Positions 46,616-58,813 are shown, numbered from the stretch's first letter. The stretch is DNA of 64,000 nucleotides from Viola odorata (GCA_963691705.1 OY829539.1:50194327-50258326); one strand, 5' to 3'. Notes: generated by a model from the letters alone, not told the origin. Numbers and translations are program-made.

Positions 46616-46697
46616 GTCGCTTTGGCCGAGTGGTTAAGGCGTGTGCCTGCTAAGTACATGGGGTTTCCCCGCGAGAGTTCGAATCTCTCAGGCGACG
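46616..46697 (+). tRNA. tRNA-Ser(GCT), copy 3
   Basis: Same 82-nt sequence and terminator as the other two copies. It lies 77 bp left of the MULE insertion and is undamaged. Confidence 0.95.
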
Positions 46698-46970
46698 ACA
46701 AATATTTTTCTACATTTTTTTTGCATTTTTAGTCGTCGAAGTCCTAAACCAAATTAATCCCATGATTAATCACAGAGTTTTTTATCAAAATATGGTGTTT
46801 AAAAATCTTTATTCTCAAAATAGGGTAGTTTTAAACTTAATTATTAAAATAGGGTAGTTTGTGCCATGTAGGATTCATATTAATATTATACTAATACATG
46901 TCATCAATTTCTTTTAAATTTACTAATTAATTAATTATTTACCTGAAACCAAATGTTTAAAAGCCTCTGC

Positions 46971-47195
46971 TCCTTCTTGCTCTCTGCGAACTATCCGTCC
47001 TTGTAGCCACTGATGGTCGCCCCGCCAGGAACCCTTTCCAGGTCGTTGGCCGAGCCTATTGTGACCCTTGCCGTGCTGGCTTCTAGTCCTCAAAAACCAC
47101 TTTCATCGCTGGTGCGAAGATGAAGATTAAATGCACGGAGAGGAAGAGCCAAAAACTTGTCTACAACTAGGAAGACCCAGAAACTTATCCAAAAT
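46971..47195 (+). pseudogene. Captured pollen Ole e 1-like gene fragment
   Basis: In one frame it reads a hydrophobic signal-peptide-like LLLALCELSVLVA, then DGRPARNPFQVVGRAYCDPC and RAGF, a stop, then KTTFIAGAKMKIKCTERKSQ, KLVYN and another stop. This matches the start of plant pollen Ole e 1 / extensin-like proteins: secretion signal, (V/A)YCDxCRAGF with paired Cys, then the GAKVxxxC strand. Two in-frame stops and the abrupt end make it non-functional. It lies inside the MULE, so I infer gene capture, the hallmark of Pack-MULEs. Family recognition is from memory. Confidence 0.7.
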
Positions 47196-48007
47196 TCCAA
47201 CCCATTGGAGAAAATTTACAAAGAAGATTATGAAGGGATAAATCGGATATTGTTGCATTTTCTATAAATTAACCAACTTTAGAAATCCAAATAAACACAA
47301 TGAACAGCTTGCTGCAACCAAATAGAAATAATGGCAGCTAAGAACAATGAACAGCTTGCTGCATTCCACTCTTGTTTACGCCACAACTTTCTAATTTATA
47401 TTTCCACTCTCCGGTTGTCCTCGTTGCTTTTCCCGCAATAAAAACTCTACTGCATCTAAAATACACAGATCAATGGACAATGAATGGATGGAGCGAAAGG
47501 TAAAGTGGTTTATTACAAAATGGCATCAACTGCTGAAAAAAATTAACAAGAAAATAACTGGCTAATGCAATAGTATATTAAACTCTCTTAACAATATGAT
47601 TTAGTCAAAGTAGAAGACACTTAATCAGTACAAGAAACCTTGGAATTATACTCAAAGAACAAATAGTGCTATAATATAGTTAAAATAACTGCATATACAA
47701 AGAACATTGCCATTGTAACTTGGAACTCATTATGTTCTTCTGCAGTAAGATAATCCCTCGGCTGGCCAATTGAAATCTATATTTTTGCTTTGTGGTTGTC
47801 TCGTGATGGATAGGAGTTTCTCATTTTTAGGTGGATGCAGATACCAAGGCCTTCAGTCTTCATTCGCTCGTTGCTAGCTCAGGTCCTGCAATACAATAAT
47901 GTAATTTTCATTAATAGAAGATGGTCATAGATATTTGCATGGTAAACAACATATCATAACTAACTTACATGAAAGTAGTTGAAATTGTGAAGCTTAGCAT
48001 CCAAATC
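47196..48007. other. Non-coding part of the MULE
   Basis: AT-rich sequence between the captured fragment and the transposase stop, probably holding the transposase 3' UTR. AATAATG/AACAATGAACAGCTTGCTGC-type words repeat near 47297 and 47343. Confidence 0.5.
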
Positions 48008-50752
48008 TCAACGACACATTTGCGAGGGTTTAGAGGGACATTTTCTTCGATCATGACCTGGTTCTTTACATAATCCACAATGTATTATTGTTCGTCCCTC
48101 CTTCATATCCATTTCATTCTTAAGACGCGTGCTCCGCGGTCTACCTTTCTTTGATCTCTTTGAATTTGGATCAGGAACCATTTCAAAGGTTGCCTGTGGC
48201 CAATATGCTTCATCAGGAAGTGGAAAAAATTGGGGTGCCCAAGTCTTGGAGTATTCATCAATCGAATAAAAATATTCTATGTATTGCCAGCTATCGAGCG
48301 AGAGTTGTCCACAAACACTCAAAACATGTGAGCATGGAAATTTATGAATCTGCCATTTCCCACAAGTGCACGTGCCTTTTTCAAGATCCACAACTTGCAC
48401 ATGTTTATTCCTCTGTGTCACAACCTCAAAAAGTCCTGTGAGACGATTAAAGGATTTTAAAGTATGTGCATTTGCTTTTGATGTCAAACCAGATTGTTTT
48501 GCAACAACAAGCGGAGTGTAAACATCTCCTTTATTTTGCGCAGCCACTCCCATCGCACGTCTCATATCAAAATAATGAACCACTCTGTAGAAAACAAGCT
48601 GCACACATGCAGTAATAGGCAAGTTTCGAGCTCCTTTCAAAACACCATTAAAGATTTCAGACAAGTTGGTAGTCATTATACCATACTGTTTGCCACCATC
48701 ATATGCAAGCACCCATTTAGAGGGAGGATGCTTCTCAAGCCATTGACGAGCCTTTGGATTAATCTTGCCAATTTCATCCATTATAACATTGAACTTCCGG
48801 ATTTGGTTTTGAATTCCAGCTCGATAAGCTAGGGCTTTTAACTGTGAATTGTGAAATTTTGTGTTGAAGTTACTACAGAAGTGTCGTAGACAATAACGGT
48901 GAAAACCATGTGGCTCTTTCCATGGTGATCCTTCCTCATTGATAGTTTTTAAAATGCCAACGTGTCGATCAGAAATTAAACAGATTCCCATCCTTTGACC
49001 CACCACATGCCTTTTGAAATGGGAAAGGAACCAATGCCAATTACTGTAACTTTCTTTTTCAACAATTGCAAATGAAAGGGGAAATAATTGATCATTACCG
49101 TCAACTCCCATTGCAATCATCATGGTACCTTGATACTTCCCATATAAATGAGTGGCATCAATGCTCACAACTGGACGACAATGCTGAAAACCTTCAATGG
49201 AAGGTCCAAAAGCCCAGAAAAGACTGCGAAACTCGACATGACTTGAATACTGTGAAGGTACCGTACTCCATTCAACTATAGTACCTGTTTAAAATATAAA
49301 ATATAATCATAAATTTGAAATAGAAATTGAAGTTGAATAAGTACAAATAAACGCATCTCAAATGCTTGAAGTCGTGTATGTGTATGTACCTGCATTATAA
49401 CATTGAAGCGCAGCCATGAACTTAGGTAAAACCTTATATGATGTATCCCAATCACCAAAGATATGCTCAATTGCTTTTTGTTTTCCATGCCAAACCTTTT
49501 TATATGAAACTGTGTAACTTACTTTTTCAGTTATCTCCGCCTTTAAAGCTGATATTGTGATAGACGGTTGATTCCTCACAAGATGTTGAACTTCATGTGC
49601 AATTAAGTTCGCATCTAAATGAGGATGATCTCTGCTAAGTTTTGGATATACACATGTATGAGGACCATTATATTGTGTAATTTCAAACATACCATGTGTT
49701 TTACGTTTGCATGCACGGAACTTCCATTTGCATCCACACTCTAAAAACTTTTTGCATCTTAATGCCCAAATAGTCGGGCAAGTTTCCACCACCTCAAGCT
49801 GTTGATGCCTCTTGATAGAATACAATTTAACAGCTCTAATCACTTCATCTTTGCTTTTAAAAATCAGCCCTTTACAAAACTCATCTGTCGAGCTATAGCC
49901 ACATTGTTGATGATGAAGAGACCAAGTGCTGTTAGTTGTATTTTCTATGGAATCCACGTTAGTGAAATAACTACTACTTGCCTTATGCAAAGGAATGTTT
50001 GGTGAAATAATTCCAACTCCATGCTCAAATTCTGATTGTGCTAAAGAAACATCACATTGTGCATCACGTACAATATCTTCATTTATATTTTCCCTAGAAT
50101 CTTCTCCCTCTGATAGTTCATACAAAGTCACTTCTTCATCAATATTGTCATCATCTAGAATGTCATTATTCACATTACTGTTATGCAAAATGTCACTAAA
50201 ATTCTCATGATTAATTATTCCAGGCACCACATTCCAATCCATTTGCTGGTGACTACGGTTTGAGCCTCTAACATGTAAGTCTTCATGTCTAGTTTCATTG
50301 CGAGGACATAGACTGGATTGTGATGGATAGTTATTTAGTCCTTGTCGTGCATCTCTACTCACAATAGGTTCACTACTAGCAATAATAGGTTCGCTGGTAG
50401 CAATAATAGGTTCATTCTCTAAGTACAAATCAATGTTGCTTAGTTCTCGATGCATGGAAAGAGTATCAAATATTATGTCTACATCATCATCATCTCTAAT
50501 AGGAAGAGGTATATACTTCATCATCTGTCCAACCACAGAAGGATACCGGCAAAGTATTTTTAATTGATATTGTCGCTTATCAATCATTATAATGGTGTGC
50601 ATCTTACTAACCAGTTGTTGATAGGTTATCCCCTTATGAATTTTAATGGCTTTATTTGGAGGTTGAGTGTAAGATAAACCTTCTGATCCTTGCACGGTAC
50701 TTCCACCCCAGTAGCAAAGCAGCGTAATCCATTTTTCAGCCATATGCAACAC
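48008..50752 (-). CDS. MULE transposase with PB1-like, MuDR, DDE, SWIM and zinc-knuckle regions
   Basis: Two exons, 50752-49390 and 49284-48008 (minus), total 2,640 nt (879 aa). The intron is GT-AG (105 bp) and phases match. Residues about 1-110 look like a PB1-type domain (LLCYWGGSTVQ...LVSKM...). About 294-400 is the MuDR region with CGCKWKFRACKRK. The catalytic DDE residues are all present: SIDATHLYG (D497), ISDRH (D560) and NLSEIFN (E664), with CLRHFCSNF between. A SWIM zinc finger follows (CTCGKW...CSH, C760, C762, C772, H774), and a knuckle CGLCKEPGHDRRKC lies near the C-terminus. No stop or frameshift is seen, so the protein may be active. The N-terminal PB1-like part recalls MUSTANG-type proteins, but TIRs and target duplication show a mobile element here. 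Confidence 0.9.
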
Positions 50753-52636
50753 TGTTTATAATCAAAAGAAAATAAGATCAATTATTCACAACACATAGGT
50801 TACTCACGCGACAAGCACTAGTCTTGTTTCTTGCAATTACAATGATAGAACTACCGCAATCAAAGATTAGGATTCTGAAACTTGCCTAAGAGACAATAAT
50901 GATTAAGTAAGATTCTGAAATCATATTAACAGAAGAACACACCACACACAACCTTCCCGGAAATTGTAAAAGGTCCTACACGGTGGACTAAGGTGTTGAA
51001 AGTAAGATAATTTTCATAATAGGTAGATAAAATATATAAAATGGTTTGATTATTAAATCAAAGAAATAGAACAAAATGTTATATTGAATTTGGACAAAAT
51101 GATAACAGCACCTCCTTTGTCCATTTAAAAATTTCCACTAGGAACTTGTTGAACTGTTTACTGCATATAATTCTATAGTACTTTAAAAAAATATATGCAT
51201 AAAGGTTAACTAATAGTATTACTAGTCACCTGTTCAATAGCTCTTGTATAGTATAGCAGAACATATGTATTTTACAAATGAAATTAAGTAGTATTAATTA
51301 GCATAACCCAGAACAGGCAACTCAGTCACATCTCAGAATTGGTAGCATGCCTGCACTCTTTCGGTATCAATGTCAGAACTTGTAGTTAGGCAGACAAGAT
51401 AAAGGAAAGAACAGATAAACTCAAAATAGACATGCAAAGACAGAGAGACTACTTCAGTGCTTTTACAGGCAAAAAATTGATGTTACACAAAGAACTCAGG
51501 GATTGAAGTTAAGAGAATAGCTCTACAAAACAACCACCACAAGAAAGTGATTTAAAAAAGCAAACAGCAAGCGCCTCCAATGTTAAGCAGTTGACTCCTG
51601 CTGAAAGCTAAATTACATGCAATCACCAAATACATCCACTTATTTACAAACTAACACATAGCTCAAAGCTAATACGTTCCCTTATCAGATGCTTGTTTAA
51701 ATTGTGTACACACTACGACAATGTCAAAATAAGAAACAAAAAAGAATCCTTATGTGAAACATACAAATTGATCGATATCTCTTAAATATCTAAGAAATTG
51801 ACATGGCATGTCAAATGATAATATCCCTAAGAAAATAAATTGTGAATTCTTGTTAAATTAAAAAGAATTTGGAGTGACACATGAAATAAGTACAAGAATT
51901 AAATATGGTGCAGCAAATTCTGATTTGAAACTGTACATCAAATGGGTGCTTTAATGCGAAAATCAGCATATCAAGTGATGGACGACCACCTACCAGATGT
52001 TGAAGCTAGCAAGAACACACTGCGCCTAGCTCCTCAAGTTCTGACCAATCTTGTTGGAAACTCAGCTTGGAGAGCCTCAATGTTCCATCCAAACTCAAAA
52101 TCTTCAGTTTGGAGAGCCTCAGCGATTTCGTGCAGACTATCGACTTCACCTCGATCGTGGAGGATCTGTAAATCTAGAAACGACAAGCTCTTTAATACTA
52201 ATAAAGAGTGGGTCAAACAAGCTTTGAGATTGTGGATGCAGCAATGAAGCAGAAAGATGAATATGCACTCAGTCAGGACTACGACAATGTCAAAATAAGA
52301 AAAATAGAATGAGAATTTGTATTTACCTTGTGCACTAGAAGGACGTGACACAACGTCACACGATTGTCGAGTCGAAAGTAGACGGAGAGTTAATAATCAA
52401 TTAGAACGATAGTTAGAGAAAGAAAATCATGAAAAAGCAAAAAGAAGATGCAGTTAACGTGGAGGCGGAGAAGACAAACATATTTAGGGTTTATTTATTC
52501 ATTAAATTATTTTTTAATAATTAATAAGTGACGTGGAGATGACATGGACAAAATAACCATTAGTTAGTAATTATGTTTAAAAGTACTAGACAATGGAAAA
52601 TAAGTTTATAAAATACAATTATTTGGGAAAAAATTC
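50753..52636. other. Transposase upstream region and right end of the MULE
   Basis: Mostly AT-rich non-coding DNA. A short minus-strand frame at about 52165-52034 follows an acceptor-like GTTTCTAG and reads DLQILHDRGEVDSLHEIAEA onward. It contains a small internal repeat (EALQTE/EALQAE) and could be a decayed exon or captured fragment; its family is unknown. Confidence 0.4.
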
Positions 52637-52731
52637 ATTAATCACATTTAACAACAAAACCTCCTTTAATTAACCTCTACTAATCGGTCGCTAAGCTGTC
52701 ACTGTCAGTTCAGTCTCGTTTTTTTCCAACA

Positions 52732-55686
52732 ATGGCAACTTCACTGTCTTCGCCGTCCACCTTCAACCTCTTCTGTTCTTCACGCGCCGCCGCTTTCAAT
52801 GACACCGTTACAGCATTTTCTACACCGTCCAACCAATGCATCCACCTTAAGATCGCTTGCTCCTCCTATCCGATCAAATTAGTTGCATCAATTAACAACC
52901 AATCAAATTTGAAACTCAAGTGCACAGGTTCAGATTCTGCGTCCAACGCAATAAGTCAATCAATTAAGCAACATGAGAAGTCAGCAGATATTGATGCCTC
53001 AGATGTGAGAGCTGATGGTGATGGCGGCGATGATGGTGATGATCACGGTGGTGGTGGTGGAAATGGCGATTGTTCTGGAGGTGGGGGTGGGGAAGACGAT
53101 ATTGATGGCGGTGGAGGTGAAGACGAGAAGGAGTTTGGTCCGATCATGAAATTTGAGGAAGTGATGAAGGAAACGGAGGGGCGTGGGGTAAAACTTCCTC
53201 CGGATATGTTAGAAGCCGCCAAGACAACTGGAATCCGAGAAAAGTTCCTCCGCCGATTCCTGGATTTGCAGGGGTCAGCTTGGCCACTGGCATTTTTAGT
53301 TAATCATTGTGCGATGCTGCGAGACAGAATGCTTGCTGACCCTTCTTTCCTTTTCAAAGTTGGCACGGAGGTTTGTTTACGGTAATCTTTCACTTTGTTA
53401 TTCTGAAACTACTTAGCTGGAATAAAGTTTTCTGTGCTGAGTGACTCTGTTATGTTTCTTGGATGCTTGTGCAGATAGTGATTGATTCTTGTTGTGCAAC
53501 CTTCGCCGAAGTTCAAAAGAGGGGAAAGGATTTCTGGTCTGAGTTCGAGCTGTATGCTGCTGATCTTTTGGTTGGCATTGTTGTTGATATCGCATTGGTT
53601 AGTATGTTAGCACCTTATGCTCGTATTGGCCGCCCTTCTATGTCTACTGGTGGAATATTCGGGAGTGTACGGCAGGCTTGTGCAGCTCTTCCTAGCAGGT
53701 TAGTTGCTACCATTGTATAACTCAGCTTTCTGCCATTGGCTCTATGCCTGCATTGTTTTCTACTTCAGTATGGAAGCACTCTGTATTTGTTCCTGCATAG
53801 TTTTCTTAAAGGCAGTGAGATGAGTTGTAATGCAATTAATAAAGTAAACATTGCATCAAAATTGAATAGGAAACTGTGAAAGTGTGACCCTGACAGAGAG
53901 TTCAAAACTGAAAATGTTAGTATAAAGGTTGATCCTAAATGTTGACAGATGGATTCTGACAAGGGAACCAGGTAGCCATGCTGCTGTCCTGTGCATAGTG
54001 CGAGATTTTGCCCTATGCAGTCTGTATTAGCACTTTCTTAGCTAATGAACTAACTGTGCCACTTCCTAGATCCTGCATGCTCCATTAGCAATCCTACTAT
54101 TATGGGAAAGCTTCTTTATTGGTAAATTCATAGATGTGTAGCTTTATTCACCAGTTGAAAGCTCATATATCGTTCATTTGAATGTTGAAATAAAGTTAAC
54201 CCTATGCATAGGCTTTTATCAGTACCTGTATGCTCATTTGTGACTGGGAACATACTGGAACGTTGTCGTCAAAATAAACAGTGAAACAATGAGCCGAGAA
54301 ATCTTGATATGCTTTACATAGAGTTAGGGGTTTCTATTTTGTCTCTTCCAGTATGCTTGAAGGTTTAAGAAGTTACTGCCATATTGCTTTCCTTGCTGAC
54401 AAGAAGCCATTGGCATGCAGTGTTTTTGAAGCTGAAAGACCAGGTTGTAGATTCTCTGCTAAGCAGCGGATTGCTACATACTTCTATAAGGTCCGTATGA
54501 TCCGCCCGTTTTGAACAATATTTTTGAAAGTGAATAATCCTAACTGGATATCCGTACCTGGTTCTTCTTATGATACCCTACATTTGACTCTTTAATCTTT
54601 CTTGTCAGAACTAGCATTGGGTATAGGTTTTGATGCTTGATGCTAATCAGGGGATCAGTGGTAATTGTTAAATCTCTAGTTCTTCTAATGGTGCATTCTG
54701 GATGCAGGGTTTGTTGTATGGTTCAGTTGGGTTTGGGTGTGGACTCATTGGCCAAGGCATTGCTAATTTGATCATGACTGCCAAACGGTACATTTCTATC
54801 TGAATGTTTCTTCGGTTTTGTTTTTGTGTTTGTTTCATCATGTTTAAACCTTTGGGTTACTGGTTTACATCATAATGAATGTATCTTTGAGTGTCAACTT
54901 AAAACCTTGTGTGTTTGGAACATGAATCTATGGTTGTTCTTTGTAACAGTGCAGTCAGTAGTGTATAATTTAATTGTGAGCTGATGCTCCTTAAAGTTAT
55001 ATTTCTCAATTTTTCTCATGAAAATACAAAACCATAAGTAGCTTAATTAATAATTATTTTTTGTATTTTATTTTCATTGGAGGTCAGCAATTGCTTACTT
55101 GCTTGCCTTTACTATCATCAGGAGCATGAAGAAATCTGAAGAGGACATTCCTATTCCACCTCTTTTTCAAAGTGCTGCGCTTTGGGGTATTTCTCCATGT
55201 CCATTGCTTACTAATTCTCACGGTCCAATTTTTTGTTCCTAGTTCTGTGCAATGTTCTGTTCTCTTTATCTATGTATTGGTTTTCTTAAATTCTTGTCTT
55301 AGTTGAGGTTGGAATTAACGTCGCTGGATTTGAATTGTTGTTTCATTGTTTCGTCACCTTTTACCTGTTTCATGTTCGAATTCTGTTTTCTTCTTTTTTA
55401 ATTGCTCATATTTACTCTTCCAACTATTTTTTACCGTTGTTTCTTCCAACTCCATCCTTTTTTTCTGCTAAAAGTTACACCTTGTTCATCAGGTGTTTTT
55501 CTAGCGGTGTCTTCCAACACTCGTTACCAAATTGTCAACGGCCTGGAACGCGTGGTTGAAGGATCAGCTATGGCAAAGCAGGTTCCACCTGTTGCAATGG
55601 CTTTCACCATTGGTGTGCGGTTCGCCAACAATATTTATGGTGGAATGCAGTTCGTTGATTGGGCGAAATTGAGTGGGGTGCAATAG
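52732..55686 (+). CDS. RETICULATA-RELATED (RER) chloroplast protein, copy 3
   Basis: Six exons, 52732-53370, 53475-53698, 54352-54490, 54708-54787, 55122-55186 and 55493-55686, encode 446 aa, intact. The MULE ends 95 bp upstream of the ATG. The copy therefore keeps its immediate 5' UTR sequence (from TTTAACAACAAAACC), but anything further upstream is now transposon DNA, and its promoter has been replaced or displaced by 5.9 kb. Confidence 0.9.
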
Positions 55687-56969
55687 ACAATAGCCGTAGA
55701 CACCAGATCTTGACATTTTCACTAGATAACAGTTGAAAAAGTGAATGATTATACAGTAGTGCTGTAGTATCAGTTTTTTAAAGGAGAAGCCTTTTTTTTG
55801 TTTATCACTTTGGATTCATCATTACAAGCCGATGACTTGGACTAAAGTTTTATTTGGTGGGCAATATTTTCCCATCACCATTACACTTTGCTTTGGTTGT
55901 TTTGGTTGATTTAGATTGCTAGTAAGTGATAACTACTAAACAACAATGCCTAAGATGGGATGGATTTGCTTGCTAAATTTTGCTTTGTAAAGGTCGAAAA
56001 TACCCATTCAGCATCAACTTTGTTGATGACTGGTGGCGCCACCATTTTCAATGCTATATTGCCATCCTGTCCACCACTGGAATAAGAAGAAAAAAAGAAG
56101 CAAAATCATTGCACTTCATGGAAATACCGAAATACTACTCCGGTGATGGGTATTATATAATTCGAGTATGAAAAGTAAAAATGGAAGATTCTTTATCTAT
56201 TCGAGTAATATTATTTCATTGAATGTCTCTTTTTTTTCTCAGTACTATAAAAGGTGTAACTGTAAGCATCGGAAAAGTCGGAATTAATGATGAAAAACAC
56301 GTTTTTGATATGGCATTGCTCCTAACTAGATCGAAATGCTCTAGTAATTTTGTAAAAAGAAGAATAGAGATTGGACAGTGGCAGACTGGCAGTACAGGCA
56401 GAAGATCTGTCGTTTTGAAAGTTGAACCCCCATGAGAGGGAAAACAGAAAACAATTTTAAGAAAAAAGAAATTGGATAATTAGTGCATTCAATAATCAAC
56501 AGCTAATAAAATGGCAACAATAATTAATAACTACAAAACAAAAACACCCTTATTTTTATTTAATTCAAATAAAGTGTTTTTTTTTTTTACTAAAGTTGAC
56601 AGAAATAATATAATGATGATAATAAATAATACTCCCTCTGGGGCGGAACAAAAGTCGTTCTACGCCCCAAAAGCATGTCCCCAACAAATGTCGTGGGCGA
56701 CTCCCCAGGCTGGAGAAGACGAGGGTGCCCCTTGCCGCTGCTGGTGACGACGACGACGGCTCGGAGGTCGGCTTCGGCTTCGACTACTGACTCCTTATCC
56801 CTCAATTTTCAGTTTGAATCTCAAATTTTGGGGGGAACTAAAACTTTTCGCTATTTATACCGTGCTCGTCGAAGAAGGGCAGAATCCCAAAATTCCATCC
56901 TCAATTTTAGTTTTTATTTCTCTACAAATCTGTAGTTTTAATTTCTACTTATAATTTTTAATTTTCCAA
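55687..56969. other. Intergenic, promoter of the acidic gene (unit 3)
   Basis: It corresponds to 36976-38258. The T-run is one base shorter than in unit 2. No additional gene. Confidence 0.55.
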
Positions 56970-57704
56970 ATGGATGGTGTTGATTTCTGGGATGATTCCC
57001 AGGATGATAGTTGCATGCAATTTGATCCGGTTATGGGTATGTTCGTTCCAGATTCAATTGGAGTCCCTGGGGTTGAGGATGATGTCGCCGCGGTGGCGGA
57101 GGTCGATGGTGATGTAGTCGCGGAGGCGGGGGTTGGAGATGATGTCTGGCCGGTGGCAGTTGCGGCGGATGCAATCTGTGAAATGGATGTGATTGTGCCA
57201 GATACCTACGAGAGTGAAGACGACGTCGTGTTTGAAGAGATGCTGGCTGTGTCCGAGGAAGAAATGGCCGCCCGTGTGAGTGTTTTGGAAGCGGAGGAGG
57301 TTTCGTGCTCCACGGCAAGTGAAATCTGTGCAATGGATGTGCTTGTGCCAGATACCTACGAGAGTGAAGACGACGTCGTGTTTGAAGAGATGCTGGCTGT
57401 GTCCGAGGAAGAAATGGCCGCCCGTGTGAGTGTTTTGCAAGCGGATGAGGTTTCGTGCTCTCTTGCCAGTGAAGAAGATGGGCATCTCGGCAGTAATCAT
57501 GACCGTCCAAAGAAGTCTAAAATTCCCGATTTAAATCTACCTGTCACTGAGGATTTAATGCATACATCTGAAGTGAAGGTGGATATGGATTTCGATCTCA
57601 ATAAGTTGCCAATCCGAGGTATGTTTCGCCCTAAAGATGAGCACCCTTTCGACGAAGAGAGCTTCATCACAATGTTGCGTATTCTTCTCCCTGATTACTA
57701 CTGA
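56970..57704 (+). CDS. Acidic EAR-motif protein of unknown function, copy 3
   Basis: The 244-aa translation is identical to copies 1 and 2. Unlike the RER gene of this unit, its upstream region is not touched by the MULE. Confidence 0.75.
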   Translation: MDGVDFWDDSQDDSCMQFDPVMGMFVPDSIGVPGVEDDVAAVAEVDGDVVAEAGVGDDVWPVAVAADAICEMDVIVPDTYESEDDVVFEEMLAVSEEEMAARVSVLEAEEVSCSTASEICAMDVLVPDTYESEDDVVFEEMLAVSEEEMAARVSVLQADEVSCSLASEEDGHLGSNHDRPKKSKIPDLNLPVTEDLMHTSEVKVDMDFDLNKLPIRGMFRPKDEHPFDEESFITMLRILLPDYY

Positions 57705-58335
57705 ATATATTAGGATGTTGGTTGTAGACATAAGTGTGTTGACTTTTGGATGGCCTGTTTTTGCTATTTTAGTGTTCCTGGTAGACAAAATGTTGTTTTC
57801 TGTTTGGATGGCCAGTTTCTGCAATGTAGTAGGGTGTTTATGGTAGTAGTAGGATGGTGGATTTAGGATGCCCAACCGTTGTGATCCATTTTAGGAATAC
57901 TGTCCAACTGATGATGTATATTAGTCCTCTGGTTAATGAATTGATATTGGCTATCTCATTGTGTTCCCATTAAGGGTGTCTGATGTTTTTCTTCAATGGT
58001 GAAAGTGTATGTTTTTCTTCAATTTTCCCTATTTTAGGCTGTTGCATCCAGTTGCAACAGCTGCCCTGTACTTTTAAGTTGTTCCTGTTTTTTGAGTTCT
58101 GAATTGTTGGGTTGGTTTGCATATGGAATTGCATGAGCAGAAACAACTACACTGAGTACGGGCTCTGTTTCATTTGCTCTGAGGTGCATGACTTGTTTGC
58201 AATACTTGCTATTCCTTGTTCATAAACCTTCTTCTTCTGTGCTTTGATTGCTTGAATGCTGCAAATAGAGGCACCTGGAATGATAATTATGAATGCCTAT
58301 TGATGCAAGGTCAACTTGGAAATAATTGTTGGGAA

Positions 58336-58813
58336 TTGATGTATTTTCGATAACAGTTCCCCAAGACCCTGTTTCCGATTGGACCATTCAATGATCTATA
58401 CCTGAGCTAGGGATGGGGATTAGCCTAGATAACAGTTCCCCAACTCTGCACATTGTAGACTTGTAGTTGGATTCCCAATTACTACTGTAGTCATCCTTTA
58501 ACATTGTCAAAGTGATGCAATGTTTAGAGTAATGTATAGTGCAGGATGTGTGTATCTTTCATAACTGGTTTGGGTTGGATGCATTGGTTTGGTTTGTGTG
58601 TTGCGTGACAGTTTGACCATATCTACTGTTTGGTTGACAAGCTCCTTTCCTTTAATGCACCTTATCACATAACCTCAGGTAACCCTACTGAGGCTCCTAT
58701 AAATACCACCATCCTTTAACCTAATATGCTTCATCCCTAAACTGCCTCTCCTTCTGTTGTTTGCTGCTTATCTCCTTTGTTGTTTTAAGTTTTCTTTGTG
58801 CAGGTTGAGAATA
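58336..58813. promoter_or_regulatory. Right breakpoint of the triplication and promoter of a small coiled-coil gene
   Basis: TTGATGT (58336-58342) marks the end of the repeat. GATAACAGTTCCCCAA occurs twice (about 58348 and 58428). TATAAATA at 58698-58705 is a TATA box 109 bp before the chosen ATG. A pyrimidine tract ending GTGCAG|G at about 58803 is acceptor-like. Confidence 0.5.

Larger units (their letters stand above)
46775..52636 (-). mobile_element. Mutator-like element (MULE) with intact transposase (5,862 bp)
   Basis: It interrupts unit 3 exactly. The host sequence ATTAATCACA is present on both sides (46765-46774 and 52637-52646), a 10-bp target duplication. Ends read GAGTTTTTTATCAAA on the left and, reverse-complemented, GAATTTTTTCCCAAA on the right. 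Weaker similarity continues for about 70 bp or more, including TTTTAAAC(T/A)TAATTA. It contains a two-exon transposase gene on the minus strand and a captured gene piece near the left end. Because it is in unit 3 only, it arrived after the triplication. Confidence 0.93.
46045..58335 (+). repeat. Tandem unit 3, split by a MULE
   Basis: The two parts are 46045-46774 and 52637-58335, with the 10-bp target site counted twice. Without the insertion the unit is 6,419 bp. It ends at the TTGATGT of 58336-58342, where unique right-flank sequence (ATTTTCGATAAC) begins. Confidence 0.95.

Noticed and set aside
33203..58342. The triplication as a pure assembly artefact
   Set aside because: Unit 1 differs from units 2/3 at several sites and unit 3 carries its own MULE with target duplication, so at least two units are real. 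Read depth would still be the decisive check for unit 2 against unit 3.
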